64,000 bases of DNA, from contig NZ_CP088245.1 of NCBI RefSeq assembly GCF_021117275.1, positions 1,897,501 through 1,961,500 on the forward strand, written 5' to 3'. The notes under the pieces were generated by a model. The model made no database searches and was not told where the DNA came from. It was given only the letters and a program-made list of their open reading frames with translations. The translations under genes and the position numbers were made by a program. The DNA is from Metabacillus sp. B2-18. Its GTDB lineage: Bacteria; Bacillota; Bacilli; Bacillales; Bacillaceae. Shown one piece after another: positions 17,252-27,714 of this stretch. Positions within the stretch are counted from its first letter, which is position 1, and each line of letters opens with the position of its first letter.

Positions 17252-18787
17252 ATGGTTTATCCACTTGCAATAAAAAATCTTATTCAGACTACTGTTGAAC
17301 AAATGACTATGCCCCAAAACCAATTAACATTAAAAGAAAATCAAGTCGTAGTTGGACATGTTCTAAAGCTCTTTCCTGACCAAAAAGCTCTTATTCAAGT
17401 TGGGCAATCTAAGCTTGTTGCACAGCTTGAAGCACCAATTAATGCTTTACAAAATTATTGGTTCCGTGTTAAAGGATCTAATCAACAAGGTATTGAGCTG
17501 AGGATTATTAAATCAGTGGAAGCTGATAAACTATCAAAACAGGATGCTTCTGCAAAGGACTTTCTTTCATTATTTCAGCAGAAACCAACAAAGGATAATA
17601 TACTACTTTCAAATGTTTTGTTAAAGGAAAATATACCAGTTACAAAGGAACAGCTAGTATCAGCAACTGAGATCGTAAAAAACACACCGAAAAGTTTAAT
17701 TCCCCAAACAATTGAAGCTATTAAATTTGCCCTCAAGCAACACTATCAACTTTCGGAAAATGTTGTAAGTTCTCTAGTTCAAGCTAATTCTAAAATCCCT
17801 TTAGCTAAGCAAATGGATACACTTTTTCAGTCACTTCAACAAGTGGACCAGCCAAAAGACCAAGTCAACCAATTGCGTTCCATTTTGGCCAATGTTATAC
17901 AAAAACCTGTTGAACAGATGGTGGAAAAACTTATTCAACCAGAGTTTATCAAGACTCTTTCAAATGTTGAACAAAAGGTCGTAAAGGGAATAAATCAAAA
18001 TGATGCTCATCAAATGAGCGGATTAAAACAAGTAATAAAAGAAGTGTTTCAACAAACTAGTACTCCTTTACAGCCTATTCAACCAAAAGATCATGCTGTA
18101 ATAAATCAGTTCAGTCAAAATGAAATAGATATTATTCAAAAAATAGTTAACAAGGTCCCGTTTTTTTCATCAAAAGAAGATGTTCTTTCTCTTTTCTTTC
18201 ATCATAGAAATGAACAATTTGAATTGCAAAAGCTTAATATGAATTTGGAATCTGGAAATGCAAGAGAACTCCAAATACTTAAAGAAACATTACTAGCTGC
18301 TAGCAAGGAGCTAGAAGGGTCTGTTATAAAGGAACAAGTGGATCAGCTTACAAACCGTTTAAACGGACAAACTCTGCTTCAGCAAGACACTGGACCGACG
18401 ACGCAATTTATTACACAAGTCCCGCTGTTTGCTTTAAATCAAACAGATTTAACAATTCAATGGAATGGGAAAAAACGTTCAGATGGAACAATCGATCCAT
18501 CTTTTTGCCGAATTCTTTTTTACCTACAGCTTCCTAACCTGTCTGAAACAATGATTGATGTGCAAATTCAAAACAGAGTGATGACGATAACGCTTATTAA
18601 TAATAATGAGCATTTAAAAGAACTTGTTTCATCTAGTAGTGAAGAGCTAAAAAAGGGCCTTCAGACTATGAATTATCAGGTGACTTCGGTTCAAGTAAAG
18701 CCATTTGAAGAAGAAAAGAAAATTGGTTCTAATACAAATTTTTCTGGTGTTAATACTTCTTATACAGGAGTTGACTTTAAAATATGA
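17252..18787 (+). CDS. ylqG: YlqG, FliK-like protein of unknown function
   Basis: 511 residues, no signal peptide or membrane segment. The N-terminal 390 residues are Gln/Lys-rich and mostly helical. The C-terminal 100 residues (about 395-490) follow the pattern of the FliK C-terminal hook-length domain: ILFYLQLPNLSETMIDVQI then TITLINNNEHLKELV and a helix EELKKGLQTMNYQVTSVQV. This matches the spacing of LVINLTPEHLGSITIRIV ... AKELLEHSGSQLRQAL in the FliK encoded at 37202-38590. It overlaps ylqH, an FlhB-C-like gene, by 4 bp. A role as an export-switch or length-control partner is inferred. GGGAGG ribosome site fixes the ATG. Confidence 0.8.
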   Translation: MVYPLAIKNLIQTTVEQMTMPQNQLTLKENQVVVGHVLKLFPDQKALIQVGQSKLVAQLEAPINALQNYWFRVKGSNQQGIELRIIKSVEADKLSKQDASAKDFLSLFQQKPTKDNILLSNVLLKENIPVTKEQLVSATEIVKNTPKSLIPQTIEAIKFALKQHYQLSENVVSSLVQANSKIPLAKQMDTLFQSLQQVDQPKDQVNQLRSILANVIQKPVEQMVEKLIQPEFIKTLSNVEQKVVKGINQNDAHQMSGLKQVIKEVFQQTSTPLQPIQPKDHAVINQFSQNEIDIIQKIVNKVPFFSSKEDVLSLFFHHRNEQFELQKLNMNLESGNARELQILKETLLAASKELEGSVIKEQVDQLTNRLNGQTLLQQDTGPTTQFITQVPLFALNQTDLTIQWNGKKRSDGTIDPSFCRILFYLQLPNLSETMIDVQIQNRVMTITLINNNEHLKELVSSSSEELKKGLQTMNYQVTSVQVKPFEEEKKIGSNTNFSGVNTSYTGVDFKI

Positions 18788-19059
18788 TAAAAAAGGAAGA
18801 ACCAACAAAAGCAATTGCCTTAAAATATGATCAAAATAAAGAAAATGCACCTAAAGTCATTGCAAAAGGAAAAGGACTGATTGCAAAAGAAATTCTTGAA
18901 ACAGCAAAAGAAAATCATGTACACGTACATGAGGACCCGGCACTTGTGGAACTTCTGACAAAATTGGAAATTCATCAAAAAATACCTGAAGAGCTTTATG
19001 AAGCTGTTGCAGAAATATTCGCTTTTGTTTATACGTTAGATAAAAAGCTATCAACATAA
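18784..19059 (+). CDS. ylqH: YlqH, stand-alone FlhB C-terminal-domain protein
   Basis: 91 residues. It aligns directly with the cytoplasmic C-terminal fragment of FlhB encoded at 46817-47896: AIALKYD, then AP-V-A-G--L-A--I-E-AK-N-V, I-Q-IP-E, and AVAEI-A-VY are shared in the same order and spacing. The protein begins at the point where FlhB cuts itself (N|PTH); here EPTK replaces NPTH, so self-cleavage is not needed. There is no membrane part. The ATGA overlap with ylqG indicates translational coupling. Family: EscU/YscU/HrcU-type export switch. Confidence 0.88.
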   Translation: MIKKEEPTKAIALKYDQNKENAPKVIAKGKGLIAKEILETAKENHVHVHEDPALVELLTKLEIHQKIPEELYEAVAEIFAFVYTLDKKLST

Positions 19060-19083
19060 GAGATAGAATAATATAGTGACTAA

Positions 19084-19138
19084 CCTTAAGAGTTTAGGCT
19101 GTTTAATATATAGACTACCTACATTTCTTAGGGTTTTT
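19084..19138 (+). terminator. Possible terminator after ylqH
   Basis: CCTTAAGA (19084-19091) can pair with TCTTAGGG (19126-19133, one G-U) before TTTTT, but the loop is 34 nt long, so this is weak. Confidence 0.35.
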
Positions 19139-19234
19139 AATGTTCAAAAAGTATTTATTTTACTTTTAATTTTTAAAAGTTTTATTGTAAAAAAATAAAA
19201 ATTGACTTGAATTTTACTATTTTATGTGTAATTG

Positions 19235-19263
19235 TAGACAAGGTTCGAACTATTATATAAAAT
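19235..19263 (+). promoter_or_regulatory. Sigma-A promoter of sucCD
   Basis: TAGACA (19235-19240), 17-bp spacer, TAAAAT (19258-19263), 49 bp before sucC. A second -35-like TTGACT (19202) has no good -10 at proper spacing. Confidence 0.6.
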
Positions 19264-19276
19264 GAAAGCGCAGTCT
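19262..19276 (+). promoter_or_regulatory. CcpA catabolite-responsive element (cre) of sucCD
   Basis: ATGAAAGCGCAGTCT fits the cre consensus WTGNAANCGNWNNCW at every fixed position. It starts at the last bases of the -10 and covers the transcription start, the usual place for CcpA repression. TCA-cycle genes are known CcpA targets; its use here is inferred. Confidence 0.65.
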
Positions 19277-19311
19277 AATTTTATATTGCAAATTGGTTAG
19301 GAGGATGGCTA

Positions 19312-20472
19312 ATGAATATCCATGAGTACCAAGGGAAAGAACTCCTTCGCAAATACGGAGTATCTGTACCAAACGGACGAGTGGCTTTTTCTGTAGATGA
19401 AGCGGTAGAAGCTGCAAAAGAGCTTGGAACAGACGTAGTAGTGGTAAAAGCACAAATCCATGCAGGTGGACGCGGTAAAGCAGGCGGGGTAAAAGTTGCA
19501 AAAAACCTTGACGAAGCACGTACATATGCAGAAGAAATTCTAGGGAAAACACTTGTAACTCACCAAACAGGTCCAGAAGGTAAGGAAGTTAAACGTCTTC
19601 TAATTGAAGAAGGTTGTGACATTAAAAAAGAATACTACGTTGGTTTAGTACTAGATCGTGCTACATCTCGAGTAGTTTTAATGGCTTCTGAAGAAGGTGG
19701 AACTGAAATTGAAGAAGTGGCGGAAAAAACGCCAGAAAAAATCTTCAAAGAAGTGATTGATCCTGCGGTTGGACTTCAAGGCTATCAAGCTAGAAGAATT
19801 GCATTCAACATTAATATTCCTAAAGAGTTAGTTGGTAAAACAGTTAAATTTATGATGGGATTATATCAAGTATTTGTTGAAAAGGATTGCTCAATTGCAG
19901 AAATCAATCCATTAGTTATCACTGGTGATGGCAACGTAATGGCTCTTGACGCAAAATTAAACTTTGATTCAAATGCATTATATCGCCATAAAGATATTGT
20001 AGAATATCGTGATTTGGAAGAAGAAGATCCAAAAGAAATCGAAGCATCTAAATATGACTTAAGTTATATCTCATTAGACGGTAACATCGGCTGTATGGTA
20101 AATGGCGCTGGTCTTGCAATGTCAACAATGGATATTATTAAGTATTATGGCGGCGAACCTGCAAACTTCCTTGATGTTGGGGGCGGTGCAACTGCAGAAA
20201 AAGTTACAGAAGCATTCAAAATTATTCTTTCTGATAAAAATGTTAAAGGAATTTTCGTTAATATCTTCGGTGGAATCATGAAATGTGATGTTATCGCAGA
20301 GGGTGTAGTTGAAGCTACGAAACAAGTTGGCTTAGAGATTCCTTTAGTTGTACGTCTTGAAGGTACAAATGTTGAATTAGGTAAGAAAATTTTAAATGAA
20401 TCTGGATTAAATATTACTTCTGCAGAGTCTATGGCTGACGGCGCACAAAAAATAGTTTCATTAGTGAAGTAA
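19312..20472 (+). CDS. sucC: Succinyl-CoA synthetase beta subunit
   Basis: 386 residues. With SucD it converts succinyl-CoA plus ADP and phosphate to succinate plus ATP in the TCA cycle. ATP-grasp N-terminal half starting [17 protein letters not shown], with the [15 protein letters not shown] nucleotide loop and the metal-binding [11 protein letters not shown]. The CoA-ligase domain contains [11 protein letters not shown] and [22 protein letters not shown] ribosome site. Promoter and cre lie upstream. Confidence 0.98.
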   Translation: MNIHEYQGKELLRKYGVSVPNGRVAFSVDEAVEAAKELGTDVVVVKAQIHAGGRGKAGGVKVAKNLDEARTYAEEILGKTLVTHQTGPEGKEVKRLLIEEGCDIKKEYYVGLVLDRATSRVVLMASEEGGTEIEEVAEKTPEKIFKEVIDPAVGLQGYQARRIAFNINIPKELVGKTVKFMMGLYQVFVEKDCSIAEINPLVITGDGNVMALDAKLNFDSNALYRHKDIVEYRDLEEEDPKEIEASKYDLSYISLDGNIGCMVNGAGLAMSTMDIIKYYGGEPANFLDVGGGATAEKVTEAFKIILSDKNVKGIFVNIFGGIMKCDVIAEGVVEATKQVGLEIPLVVRLEGTNVELGKKILNESGLNITSAESMADGAQKIVSLVK

Positions 20473-20490
20473 GAAAGGCAGGGGACAAAC

Positions 20491-21393
20491 ATGAGTGTAT
20501 TTATTAATAAAGATACGAAAGTAATCGTACAAGGTATCACTGGTTCTACAGCGTTATTTCATACAAAACAAATGCTTGAGTATGGCACAAATATCGTTGG
20601 TGGGGTTACACCTGGTAAAGGTGGAACAGAAGTAGAAGGTGTACCTGTTTTCAATACAGTTCAAGAAGCAGTTCAAGCGACTGGTGCAAACGCGTCTGTT
20701 ATTTATGTACCTGCTCCTTTCGCAGCTGATGCAATTATGGAAGGTGTAGACGCAGAATTAGATTTAGTTATTTGTATTACAGAGCATATTCCAGTTATGG
20801 ATATGGTGAATGTTAAACGCTACATGGAAGGTAAGAAAACTCGCCTTGTAGGACCAAACTGCCCTGGTGTGATTACACCTGAGGAGTGCAAAATTGGAAT
20901 TATGCCTGGCTATATTCATAAGAAGGGCCATGTTGGTGTTGTTTCACGTTCTGGTACTCTTACTTATGAAGCCGTTCATCAATTATCACAAGCTGGTATT
21001 GGTCAATCTACTGCTGTAGGTATCGGAGGGGATCCTGTTAACGGGACGAACTTTATCGATGTTCTCAAAGCTTTTAACGAAGATGAAGACACATATGCAG
21101 TTATCATGATTGGTGAGATCGGTGGTACAGCTGAAGAAGAAGCTGCTGAATGGGTTAAAGCAAATATGACAAAACCTGTTGTAGGCTTCATCGGTGGTCA
21201 AACAGCACCTCCTGGAAAACGTATGGGTCATGCTGGTGCGATTATTTCTGGTGGTAAAGGTACGGCTGAAGAAAAAATTAAAACAATGAATGCCTGTGGA
21301 ATTAAAGTGGCTGACACTCCATCTGTTATGGGTGAAACACTTATTTCTGTTCTTGAAGAACAAGGTTTATTAGAAAAATGTAAAACACACTAA
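20491..21393 (+). CDS. sucD: Succinyl-CoA synthetase alpha subunit
   Basis: 300 residues. Rossmann CoA-binding domain at the N-terminus ([18 protein letters not shown]), then the catalytic part with the phosphorylated His247 in [18 protein letters not shown]. Starts 18 nt after sucC with GCAGGGG as ribosome site, forming a two-gene operon. A stem-loop follows. Confidence 0.98.
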   Translation: MSVFINKDTKVIVQGITGSTALFHTKQMLEYGTNIVGGVTPGKGGTEVEGVPVFNTVQEAVQATGANASVIYVPAPFAADAIMEGVDAELDLVICITEHIPVMDMVNVKRYMEGKKTRLVGPNCPGVITPEECKIGIMPGYIHKKGHVGVVSRSGTLTYEAVHQLSQAGIGQSTAVGIGGDPVNGTNFIDVLKAFNEDEDTYAVIMIGEIGGTAEEEAAEWVKANMTKPVVGFIGGQTAPPGKRMGHAGAIISGGKGTAEEKIKTMNACGIKVADTPSVMGETLISVLEEQGLLEKCKTH

Positions 21394-21405
21394 ATAAATT
21401 AATAG

Positions 21406-21432
21406 TAGGAACAGGTTTTTAACCTGTTCCTA
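21406..21432 (+). terminator. Stem-loop after sucCD
   Basis: Perfect 12-bp stem TAGGAACAGGTT / AACCTGTTCCTA with a 3-nt loop. No U tract follows, so it may be a Rho-type or processing end rather than a classic intrinsic terminator. Confidence 0.5.
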
Positions 21433-21460
21433 TTAATCGTAGAAAAAACAGGAGGATTTT

Positions 21461-22348
21461 ATGGACGATGTAACAAAAAAATTATTTTTGTTAGCTCATT
21501 GTAAGGAACTTAATAGTCAAATGATTTATAAATTACTAACAATAGATCCATCGTTGCAGATTTTTTTTCAACTAAAAGACGATGAATGGTTACATTATTT
21601 TAATGTGAAGAAACATAAAATAGATAACATAAAAACTGAGTATTTTTCTCACTCAGCTGAGCTCCTCATTAAAAAATATAATCAGCAAAATATTTCTTTC
21701 CTTCCCCTTTTTGATCCCAATTATCCTTATTTGTTAAAGCAAATTGCTGATCCGCCTCCATTTTTATTTTATAAAGGTAATATCACCCTTGCTTCTCGTA
21801 AAAATCTTATTAGTGTAGTAGGTACAAGATATCCGTCTGAATATGGTGTTAAAGCCCTTGAGCATGTGTTAAAACCTCTTATCCAAGAAAAATGGGTTAT
21901 TGTAAGTGGTTTAGCTAAAGGAATCGATACTTTAGCACATGAAGCAGCACTAAACCATGGGGGTGAAACAATTGCCGTAATTGGTGGAGGATTAGAGCAT
22001 ATATATCCTAGGCAGAATCAAACGTTGGCAAACAAGCTAATGACTTCACATCTTATTCTTTCAGAACATTCTCCTTCGACATCACCTCAAAAATGGCATT
22101 TTCCTAAAAGAAATCGAATTATTAGTGGTATTTCTTTGGGGACACTTATTATCCAAGCTAAGCAAAGAAGTGGTTCACTAATAACTGCACATCAAGCATT
22201 GGAGCAAAACCGAGAAGTATTTGCCATACCAGGATCTATTTTTGATGAGTGTAGTATTGGTGGAAATGAACTAATACAAAACGGGGCAAAATTAGTACAA
22301 CATGCATCACATATATTTGAAGAATTTCCTCAAGAAGTTGAAATGTAA
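21461..22348 (+). CDS. dprA: DNA processing protein DprA (Smf)
   Basis: 295 residues, a short Bacillus-type DprA. It protects incoming single-stranded DNA in transformation and loads RecA. The Rossmann-like core shows SVVGTRYPSEYG, SGLAKGIDTLAHEAAL, IAVIGGGLEHIYP, FPKRNRIISGIS and QAKQRSGSLITAHQALEQNREVFA (parts of the DNA_processg_A domain). The N-terminal 70 residues form a poorly conserved helical part, and a C-terminal winged helix is absent, as usual in this group. GGAGG ribosome site. Confidence 0.95.
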   Translation: MDDVTKKLFLLAHCKELNSQMIYKLLTIDPSLQIFFQLKDDEWLHYFNVKKHKIDNIKTEYFSHSAELLIKKYNQQNISFLPLFDPNYPYLLKQIADPPPFLFYKGNITLASRKNLISVVGTRYPSEYGVKALEHVLKPLIQEKWVIVSGLAKGIDTLAHEAALNHGGETIAVIGGGLEHIYPRQNQTLANKLMTSHLILSEHSPSTSPQKWHFPKRNRIISGISLGTLIIQAKQRSGSLITAHQALEQNREVFAIPGSIFDECSIGGNELIQNGAKLVQHASHIFEEFPQEVEM

Positions 22349-22439
22349 ATTCAGGTGTTTTTTTGACAATTAAGTAAAAATATTCATGTTATTTGAGCTT
22401 GAATTAGGATATGATTAGTGTAATTTCTTTTTATTATGT

Positions 22440-22468
22440 TTGACAAATGATATAGGAATATTTAATAA
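22440..22468 (+). promoter_or_regulatory. Promoter of topA
   Basis: TTGACA (22440-22445), 17-bp spacer, TAATAA (22463-22468), in the 299-bp dprA-topA gap. A second TTGACA at 22363 with TGTTAT 18 bp later is a weaker alternative. The transcript would have a leader of about 170 nt. Confidence 0.55.
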
Positions 22469-22647
22469 TAGTGGAGATTTAAGTATAGATTTTGAAGAAA
22501 CACAGTGATAATAGGAGTTTAATCAAATCTACTAGTTATTAACTACTTGGAGGAAAACCCTTCAATGTATAAATAGAAATTTAATTAATGAACTAAAAAT
22601 TTCAAGAAATATAAAAGAGAGAATACCTCTTAAGGAGGATACCAGGC

Positions 22648-24723
22648 ATGTCGGACTATTTAGTCATTGTGGAATCACCTGCAAAGGCGAAAACAATCGA
22701 ACGTTATTTAGGGAAAAAATATAAGGTAAAGGCATCGATGGGTCATGTGCGTGATCTACCAAAAAGTCAAATTGGTGTTGATGTTGAACATAATTTTGAA
22801 CCAAAATACATTACTATAAGAGGAAAAGGTTCAGTACTTAAAGAATTAAAAACAGCTGCTAAAAAAGCAAAAAAAGTATACTTAGCGGCTGACCCGGATC
22901 GCGAAGGGGAAGCGATTGCATGGCATTTAGCACATAGTCTTGACGTTGATGTAAACTCTGATTGCCGTGTAGTATTTAATGAAATTACAAAAGATGCTAT
23001 AAAAGAATCTTTCAAGCATCCACGCTCAATCAATATGGATTTAGTTGATGCCCAACAAGCAAGACGTGTATTAGACCGATTGGTTGGTTATAAAATAAGC
23101 CCGATTCTTTGGAAAAAAGTAAAAAAAGGGTTAAGTGCAGGGAGAGTTCAATCTGTAGCTGTACGTTTAATTATTGATCGGGAAAATGAAATTAAAGAAT
23201 TTGTACCAGAAGAATATTGGTCAATTGAAGGTCAATTTTTAAAAGGTCAAAAAGAATTTGATGCTTCTTTCTATGGAATAAATGGAGAAAAGCAAGATCT
23301 TAAGAATGAATCAGAAGTAAAGGCTGTTTTGAGTAACATTAAAGAAAATAAATTTAAAGTGGAAAAGGTGACGAAAAAGGAAAGAAAAAGAAATCCAGCC
23401 GTACCTTTTACAACTTCCACTCTTCAACAAGAGGCAGCGCGTAAGCTGAATTTTAGAGCAAAGAAAACGATGATGATTGCTCAGCAATTATACGAAGGTA
23501 TCGATTTAGGTAAAGAAGGCACTGTTGGATTAATTACCTATATGAGAACGGATTCTACCAGAATATCAGAAACGGCCCAGACTGAAGCAACTGGTTACAT
23601 TACTGAAAAATATGGTGAAGAGTTTATTGGCACACAAGCAAAAACAGCGAAGAAAAACAGTAATGCTCAAGATGCCCATGAAGCAATTCGTCCAACATCA
23701 GCCTTACGTGATCCAGCATCAATAAAAGAATTTCTGAGCAGAGATCAGTTAAGATTATATAAACTGATTTGGGAAAGATTTGTTTCTAGTCAAATGGCAC
23801 CAGCTGTATTAGACACAATGAGTGTTGACCTTGTAAATAACGGTGTCATGTTTAGAGCTACAGGTTCTAAAGTTAAGTTTCCTGGATTTATGAAAGTATA
23901 TGTTGAAGGAAACGACGATCAAATTGAGGAAAAAGATAGATTACTCCCGGATTTAAAAGAAGGCGATGAAGTCTATTCAAAGGATATCGAACCAGCGCAG
24001 CATTTTACACAGCCGCCACCACGGTACACGGAGGCTCGTCTTGTAAAAACGTTGGAGGAACTAGGAATAGGTCGACCATCGACTTATGCACCTACACTAG
24101 ATACGATACAAAAGCGCGGATATGTTTCACTCGATAATAAACGTTTTATCCCTACTGAGTTGGGTGAAATCGTTTTAGAACTGATCAGAGAGTTCTTCCC
24201 AGAAATAATCAATGTTGAATTTACAGCAAATATGGAAAATAGCCTTGATGAAGTTGAGGATGGCCATATTCAGTGGATTCAAATTATTGACAATTTTTAT
24301 AAGGATTTTTCTCCAAGACTTGAAAAAGCAGAAAATGAGATGGAGAAAATTGAAATTAAAGATGAACCAGCTGGTGTTGATTGTGAAGAATGTGGTCATC
24401 ATATGGTTTATAAAATGGGTAGATATGGAAAATTTATGGCTTGCTCAAATTTCCCGGATTGCAGAAATACGAAGCCAATTGTAAAAGATATTGGGGTAAA
24501 ATGTCCAAGTTGTGATGAAGGAACAATTGTTGAACGAAAGTCAAAAAAACGCCGCATTTTTTATGGCTGTGATCAATATCCTGAATGTGAGTTTTTATCC
24601 TGGGACAAACCAATAGCAAGAAGTTGTCCAAAATGTAATCATATGTTGGTTGAGAAAAAGCTTAAAAAAGGTGTTCAAGTTCAATGTATGGAATGCGATT
24701 ATAAAGAGGAACAACAAAAGTAG
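22648..24723 (+). CDS. topA: DNA topoisomerase I
   Basis: 691-residue type IA topoisomerase that relaxes negative supercoils. TOPRIM domain at the N-terminus with Glu9 ([13 protein letters not shown]) and the [13 protein letters not shown] metal motif (82-94). The active Tyr298 lies in [12 protein letters not shown]. The C-terminus holds three zinc-ribbon repeats: CEECGHH...CSNFPDC, CPSCDEG...CDQYPEC and CPKCNHM...CMECDY. AAGGAGGA ribosome site. The terminator stem begins within the stop codon. Confidence 0.98.
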   Translation: MSDYLVIVESPAKAKTIERYLGKKYKVKASMGHVRDLPKSQIGVDVEHNFEPKYITIRGKGSVLKELKTAAKKAKKVYLAADPDREGEAIAWHLAHSLDVDVNSDCRVVFNEITKDAIKESFKHPRSINMDLVDAQQARRVLDRLVGYKISPILWKKVKKGLSAGRVQSVAVRLIIDRENEIKEFVPEEYWSIEGQFLKGQKEFDASFYGINGEKQDLKNESEVKAVLSNIKENKFKVEKVTKKERKRNPAVPFTTSTLQQEAARKLNFRAKKTMMIAQQLYEGIDLGKEGTVGLITYMRTDSTRISETAQTEATGYITEKYGEEFIGTQAKTAKKNSNAQDAHEAIRPTSALRDPASIKEFLSRDQLRLYKLIWERFVSSQMAPAVLDTMSVDLVNNGVMFRATGSKVKFPGFMKVYVEGNDDQIEEKDRLLPDLKEGDEVYSKDIEPAQHFTQPPPRYTEARLVKTLEELGIGRPSTYAPTLDTIQKRGYVSLDNKRFIPTELGEIVLELIREFFPEIINVEFTANMENSLDEVEDGHIQWIQIIDNFYKDFSPRLEKAENEMEKIEIKDEPAGVDCEECGHHMVYKMGRYGKFMACSNFPDCRNTKPIVKDIGVKCPSCDEGTIVERKSKKRRIFYGCDQYPECEFLSWDKPIARSCPKCNHMLVEKKLKKGVQVQCMECDYKEEQQK

Positions 24724-24750
24724 GTGAGCAACTTTATGCTCACCTTTTTT
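24722..24750 (+). terminator. Terminator of topA
   Basis: AGGTGAGCA (24722-24730, including the last two stop bases) pairs perfectly with TGCTCACCT (24737-24745) and is followed by TTTTTT. Confidence 0.9.
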
Positions 24751-24837
24751 AACTTATATTTTTTAGGACAACATAAGTAATAAGAATAAATGCCATTCTA
24801 CATAAGGTCTTTTTAATTAATGGAGGGTCATGTCACG

Positions 24838-26148
24838 ATGAATCAAGATGTAGTTGTAAATGTAGTAGGTGCTGGTTTGGCTGGAAGCGAAGCGGCTTGG
24901 CAATTAGCCAAAAGGGGTATTCAAGTAAAACTGTATGAAATGCGACCTGTAAAGCAAACACCTGCCCATCATACTGATAAATTTGCAGAGTTAGTTTGCA
25001 GTAACTCATTAAGAGCAAACAATTTAACAAATGCTGTCGGTGTATTGAAAGAAGAAATGAGAATTCTAGACTCTGTTATTATAAAGGCAGCAGATGAGTG
25101 TGCAGTTCCGGCTGGTGGAGCACTTGCTGTTGACCGGCATGAATTTGCCGGTAAGGTGACAGAGTTAGTAAAAGGTCATCAAAATGTAACTGTTATGAAT
25201 GAAGAGGTAGAAGAAATTCCTTCAGGACCAACGATTATCGCAACAGGTCCACTGACCTCCAAAAGCTTATCAGAACAATTAAAAACTTTAACAGGTGAAG
25301 AGTATTTATATTTCTATGATGCAGCTGCTCCAATAATTGAGAAAGATAGCATCGATATGAACAAGGTATATTTAAAGTCCCGATATGATAAAGGCGAAGC
25401 AGCCTACCTTAATTGTCCTATGACAGAAGAGGAATTTGATCGATTTTATGAAGCTTTAATTGCTGCGGAGACCGTGCCATTAAAGGAATTCGAAAAAGAA
25501 ATATTCTTCGAAGGATGTATGCCTATTGAAGTGATGGCACAAAGAGGAAGAAAAACAATGCTCTTTGGCCCTTTAAAGCCAGTAGGTTTAGAAGATCCAA
25601 AAACAGGGAAAAGACCATTTGCTGTGATACAACTTCGACAAGATGATGCAGCTGGAACTTTATATAATATTGTAGGATTTCAAACACACCTAAAATGGGG
25701 ACCGCAAAAAGAGGTTCTTTCCTTAATTCCAGGTTTAGAAAACGCAGAAATAGTTCGATATGGCGTTATGCATCGTAACACGTTTATTAATTCACCAAAA
25801 CTTTTAAGATCAACTTACCAATACAAAGACCGGGACGATTTGTTTTTTGCTGGTCAAATGACGGGTGTTGAAGGATATGTCGAGTCTGCCGCATCAGGGT
25901 TAGTTGCAGGAATAAATGCTGCACATCTTATTTTAGGAAAAGATTTAGTGGACCTACCAAATGAAACAGCTATTGGGAGTATGGCCAAGTATATTACAAA
26001 TGCAAACGCAGATAACTTTCAACCAATGAATGCAAATTTTGGGATTTTTGCTCCATTACCTGAGCGTATAAAGAGTAAAAAAGAACGTAATGAAACACTG
26101 GCAAATCGCGCGCTAGAAACAATTCAAAAAATTTCGAAAAATTTATAG
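24838..26148 (+). CDS. trmFO: TrmFO, folate-dependent tRNA m5U54 methyltransferase
   Basis: 436 residues, as in the family. Uses methylene-tetrahydrofolate and FAD to make ribothymidine at position 54 of tRNA. FAD motif [13 protein letters not shown] (9-21), conserved Cys54 in [11 protein letters not shown] and the second Cys in [15 protein letters not shown]. An in-frame ATG at 24820 precedes the GGAGGG ribosome site, so ATG 24838 was chosen; it gives the conserved start. Old name Gid. Confidence 0.97.
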   Translation: MNQDVVVNVVGAGLAGSEAAWQLAKRGIQVKLYEMRPVKQTPAHHTDKFAELVCSNSLRANNLTNAVGVLKEEMRILDSVIIKAADECAVPAGGALAVDRHEFAGKVTELVKGHQNVTVMNEEVEEIPSGPTIIATGPLTSKSLSEQLKTLTGEEYLYFYDAAAPIIEKDSIDMNKVYLKSRYDKGEAAYLNCPMTEEEFDRFYEALIAAETVPLKEFEKEIFFEGCMPIEVMAQRGRKTMLFGPLKPVGLEDPKTGKRPFAVIQLRQDDAAGTLYNIVGFQTHLKWGPQKEVLSLIPGLENAEIVRYGVMHRNTFINSPKLLRSTYQYKDRDDLFFAGQMTGVEGYVESAASGLVAGINAAHLILGKDLVDLPNETAIGSMAKYITNANADNFQPMNANFGIFAPLPERIKSKKERNETLANRALETIQKISKNL

Positions 26149-26158
26149 AAATTATTTG

Positions 26159-26206
26159 CAAGGGCTACTATTGTTGTGATAACATTTAGTAGCCCTTGTG
26201 TTGTTT
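26159..26206 (+). terminator. Terminator of trmFO
   Basis: Perfect 12-bp stem CAAGGGCTACTA / TAGTAGCCCTTG around a 16-nt loop, then a T/G-rich tail. Confidence 0.75.
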
Positions 26207-26220
26207 GTGAGGTGTAAAAT

Positions 26221-27129
26221 GTGAGAAATGTTAAGAATTATTTAAATTTGTTTATTGAATATTTACAAATAGAGAAAAATTATTCAAAATATACAATTGT
26301 GAATTACAGCAAAGATATTGAGGATTTTTTTTCTTTTATGGAAGAACAAGCAATGATCCATCTAGAAGACATGACATATAATGATACACGTTTATACTTA
26401 ACGAAGTTACATAATAAAAAGTATTCTAGAAAAACAATATCAAGAAAAGTATCAACTCTTAGAAGTTTTTATAAATTTCTTGTTAGAGAAGAGATACTAA
26501 CTGAAAATCCATTTACACTTGTTACATTGCCAAAAAAGGAGCAAAAAATTCCAAAATTTCTTTATGAAGAGGAAGTTGAGCAACTTCTTACCATATCTGA
26601 CTGTAATACTCCTCTTGGGCAACGAAATCAAGCGCTCATTGAAGTGCTTTACGGTACTGGGATCCGTGTAAGCGAATGTTGCAACATTAAACTATCAGAT
26701 ATTGATTTTTTTATTGAAACGATTCTTGTATATGGAAAAGGTGGAAAGCAGCGATATGTTCCTTTCGGTAGCTATGCTCATGATGCAATTGATCAATATT
26801 TATCGGTTGGAAGAAAGGTGTTAATGAGCAAACTGAAGGTAAGTGATCAACACAATTATTTATTTGTGAATCATCGTGGGACACCGCTTACAGATCGTGG
26901 TGTAAGATATGTTTTAAATGACATGATAAAAAAAGCAGCATCAACACTTCATATTCATCCACATATGTTGCGCCATACATTTGCTACACATCTGTTAAAT
27001 GAAGGTGCAGATATGAGAAGTGTACAGGAGCTTTTGGGTCATGAACATTTATCATCTACACAAGTATATACACACGTCACAAAGGAGCATTTGCAACGAA
27101 TCTATATGTCCCATCATCCTCGGGCATAA
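26221..27129 (+). CDS. xerC: Tyrosine recombinase XerC (CodV)
   Basis: 302-residue site-specific recombinase that resolves chromosome dimers at dif together with XerD/RipX. N-terminal SAM-like core-binding domain (residues 1-95). The catalytic set is complete: Arg149 (GTGIRVSE), Lys173, His248 and Arg251 ([10 protein letters not shown]), His274 and nucleophile Tyr283 (QVYTHV). The start is GTG, 6 nt after GAGGTG; an ATG two bases upstream is followed at once by a TGA stop. Called codV in B. subtilis, first of codV-clpQ-clpY-codY. Confidence 0.95.
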   Translation: MRNVKNYLNLFIEYLQIEKNYSKYTIVNYSKDIEDFFSFMEEQAMIHLEDMTYNDTRLYLTKLHNKKYSRKTISRKVSTLRSFYKFLVREEILTENPFTLVTLPKKEQKIPKFLYEEEVEQLLTISDCNTPLGQRNQALIEVLYGTGIRVSECCNIKLSDIDFFIETILVYGKGGKQRYVPFGSYAHDAIDQYLSVGRKVLMSKLKVSDQHNYLFVNHRGTPLTDRGVRYVLNDMIKKAASTLHIHPHMLRHTFATHLLNEGADMRSVQELLGHEHLSSTQVYTHVTKEHLQRIYMSHHPRA

Positions 27130-27154
27130 AGGACTCAATTTAGGAGGTAGAACT

Positions 27155-27697
27155 ATGTCTGAATTTCATGCAACAACAATATTTGCGATTCAACATAATG
27201 GTAAAGCTGCGATGGCAGGTGACGGTCAGGTAACTTTTGGGAATGCTGTTGTTATGAAACATACAGCTAAAAAGGTAAGAAAGCTTTTTAATGGTAAAGT
27301 AATTGCTGGATTTGCAGGATCTGTAGCTGATGCATTCACACTATTTGAGTTATTTGAAAATAGACTTGAAGAGTATAATGGGAATTTGCAAAGAGCTGCT
27401 GTTGAGCTAGCAAAGGAATGGCGTAGCGATAAAGTGCTAAGAAGACTTGAAGCTATGCTGATTGTTATGGATGAAAATGATCTTCTTTTAGTTTCAGGAA
27501 CAGGTGAAGTGATTGAACCAGATGATGGGATCTTAGCAATTGGTTCAGGTGGTAATTATGCTTTGTCAGCTGGTCGTGCATTGAAGAGATTTTCAGGTGA
27601 TTCCTTATCTGCAAAAGAAATTGCTGAGGGTGCTTTAACAATTGCAGGAGAAATTTGTGTTTATACAAATCTAAATATTATTGTCGAAGAACTTTAA
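27155..27697 (+). CDS. hslV: HslV (ClpQ) peptidase with N-terminal serine
   Basis: 180-residue proteasome-like peptidase of the HslUV protease. Mature N-terminus would be Ser ([10 protein letters not shown]), as in B. subtilis CodW, instead of the Thr of most HslV; the ancestral TTI is still present five residues in. GDGQVTFGN and [14 protein letters not shown] are family motifs. The frame extends upstream into xerC, but TAGGAGG at 27141 and the family start fix ATG 27155. hslU follows after 17 nt. Confidence 0.96.
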   Translation: MSEFHATTIFAIQHNGKAAMAGDGQVTFGNAVVMKHTAKKVRKLFNGKVIAGFAGSVADAFTLFELFENRLEEYNGNLQRAAVELAKEWRSDKVLRRLEAMLIVMDENDLLLVSGTGEVIEPDDGILAIGSGGNYALSAGRALKRFSGDSLSAKEIAEGALTIAGEICVYTNLNIIVEEL

Positions 27698-27714
27698 TAA
27701 GGGAGGCAAATAGT

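Noticed and set aside
22555..22578. GGAGG followed by ATG-TAT-AAA-TAG in the topA leader
   Set aside because: Only three codons and 11-nt spacing; too little to support a leader peptide.
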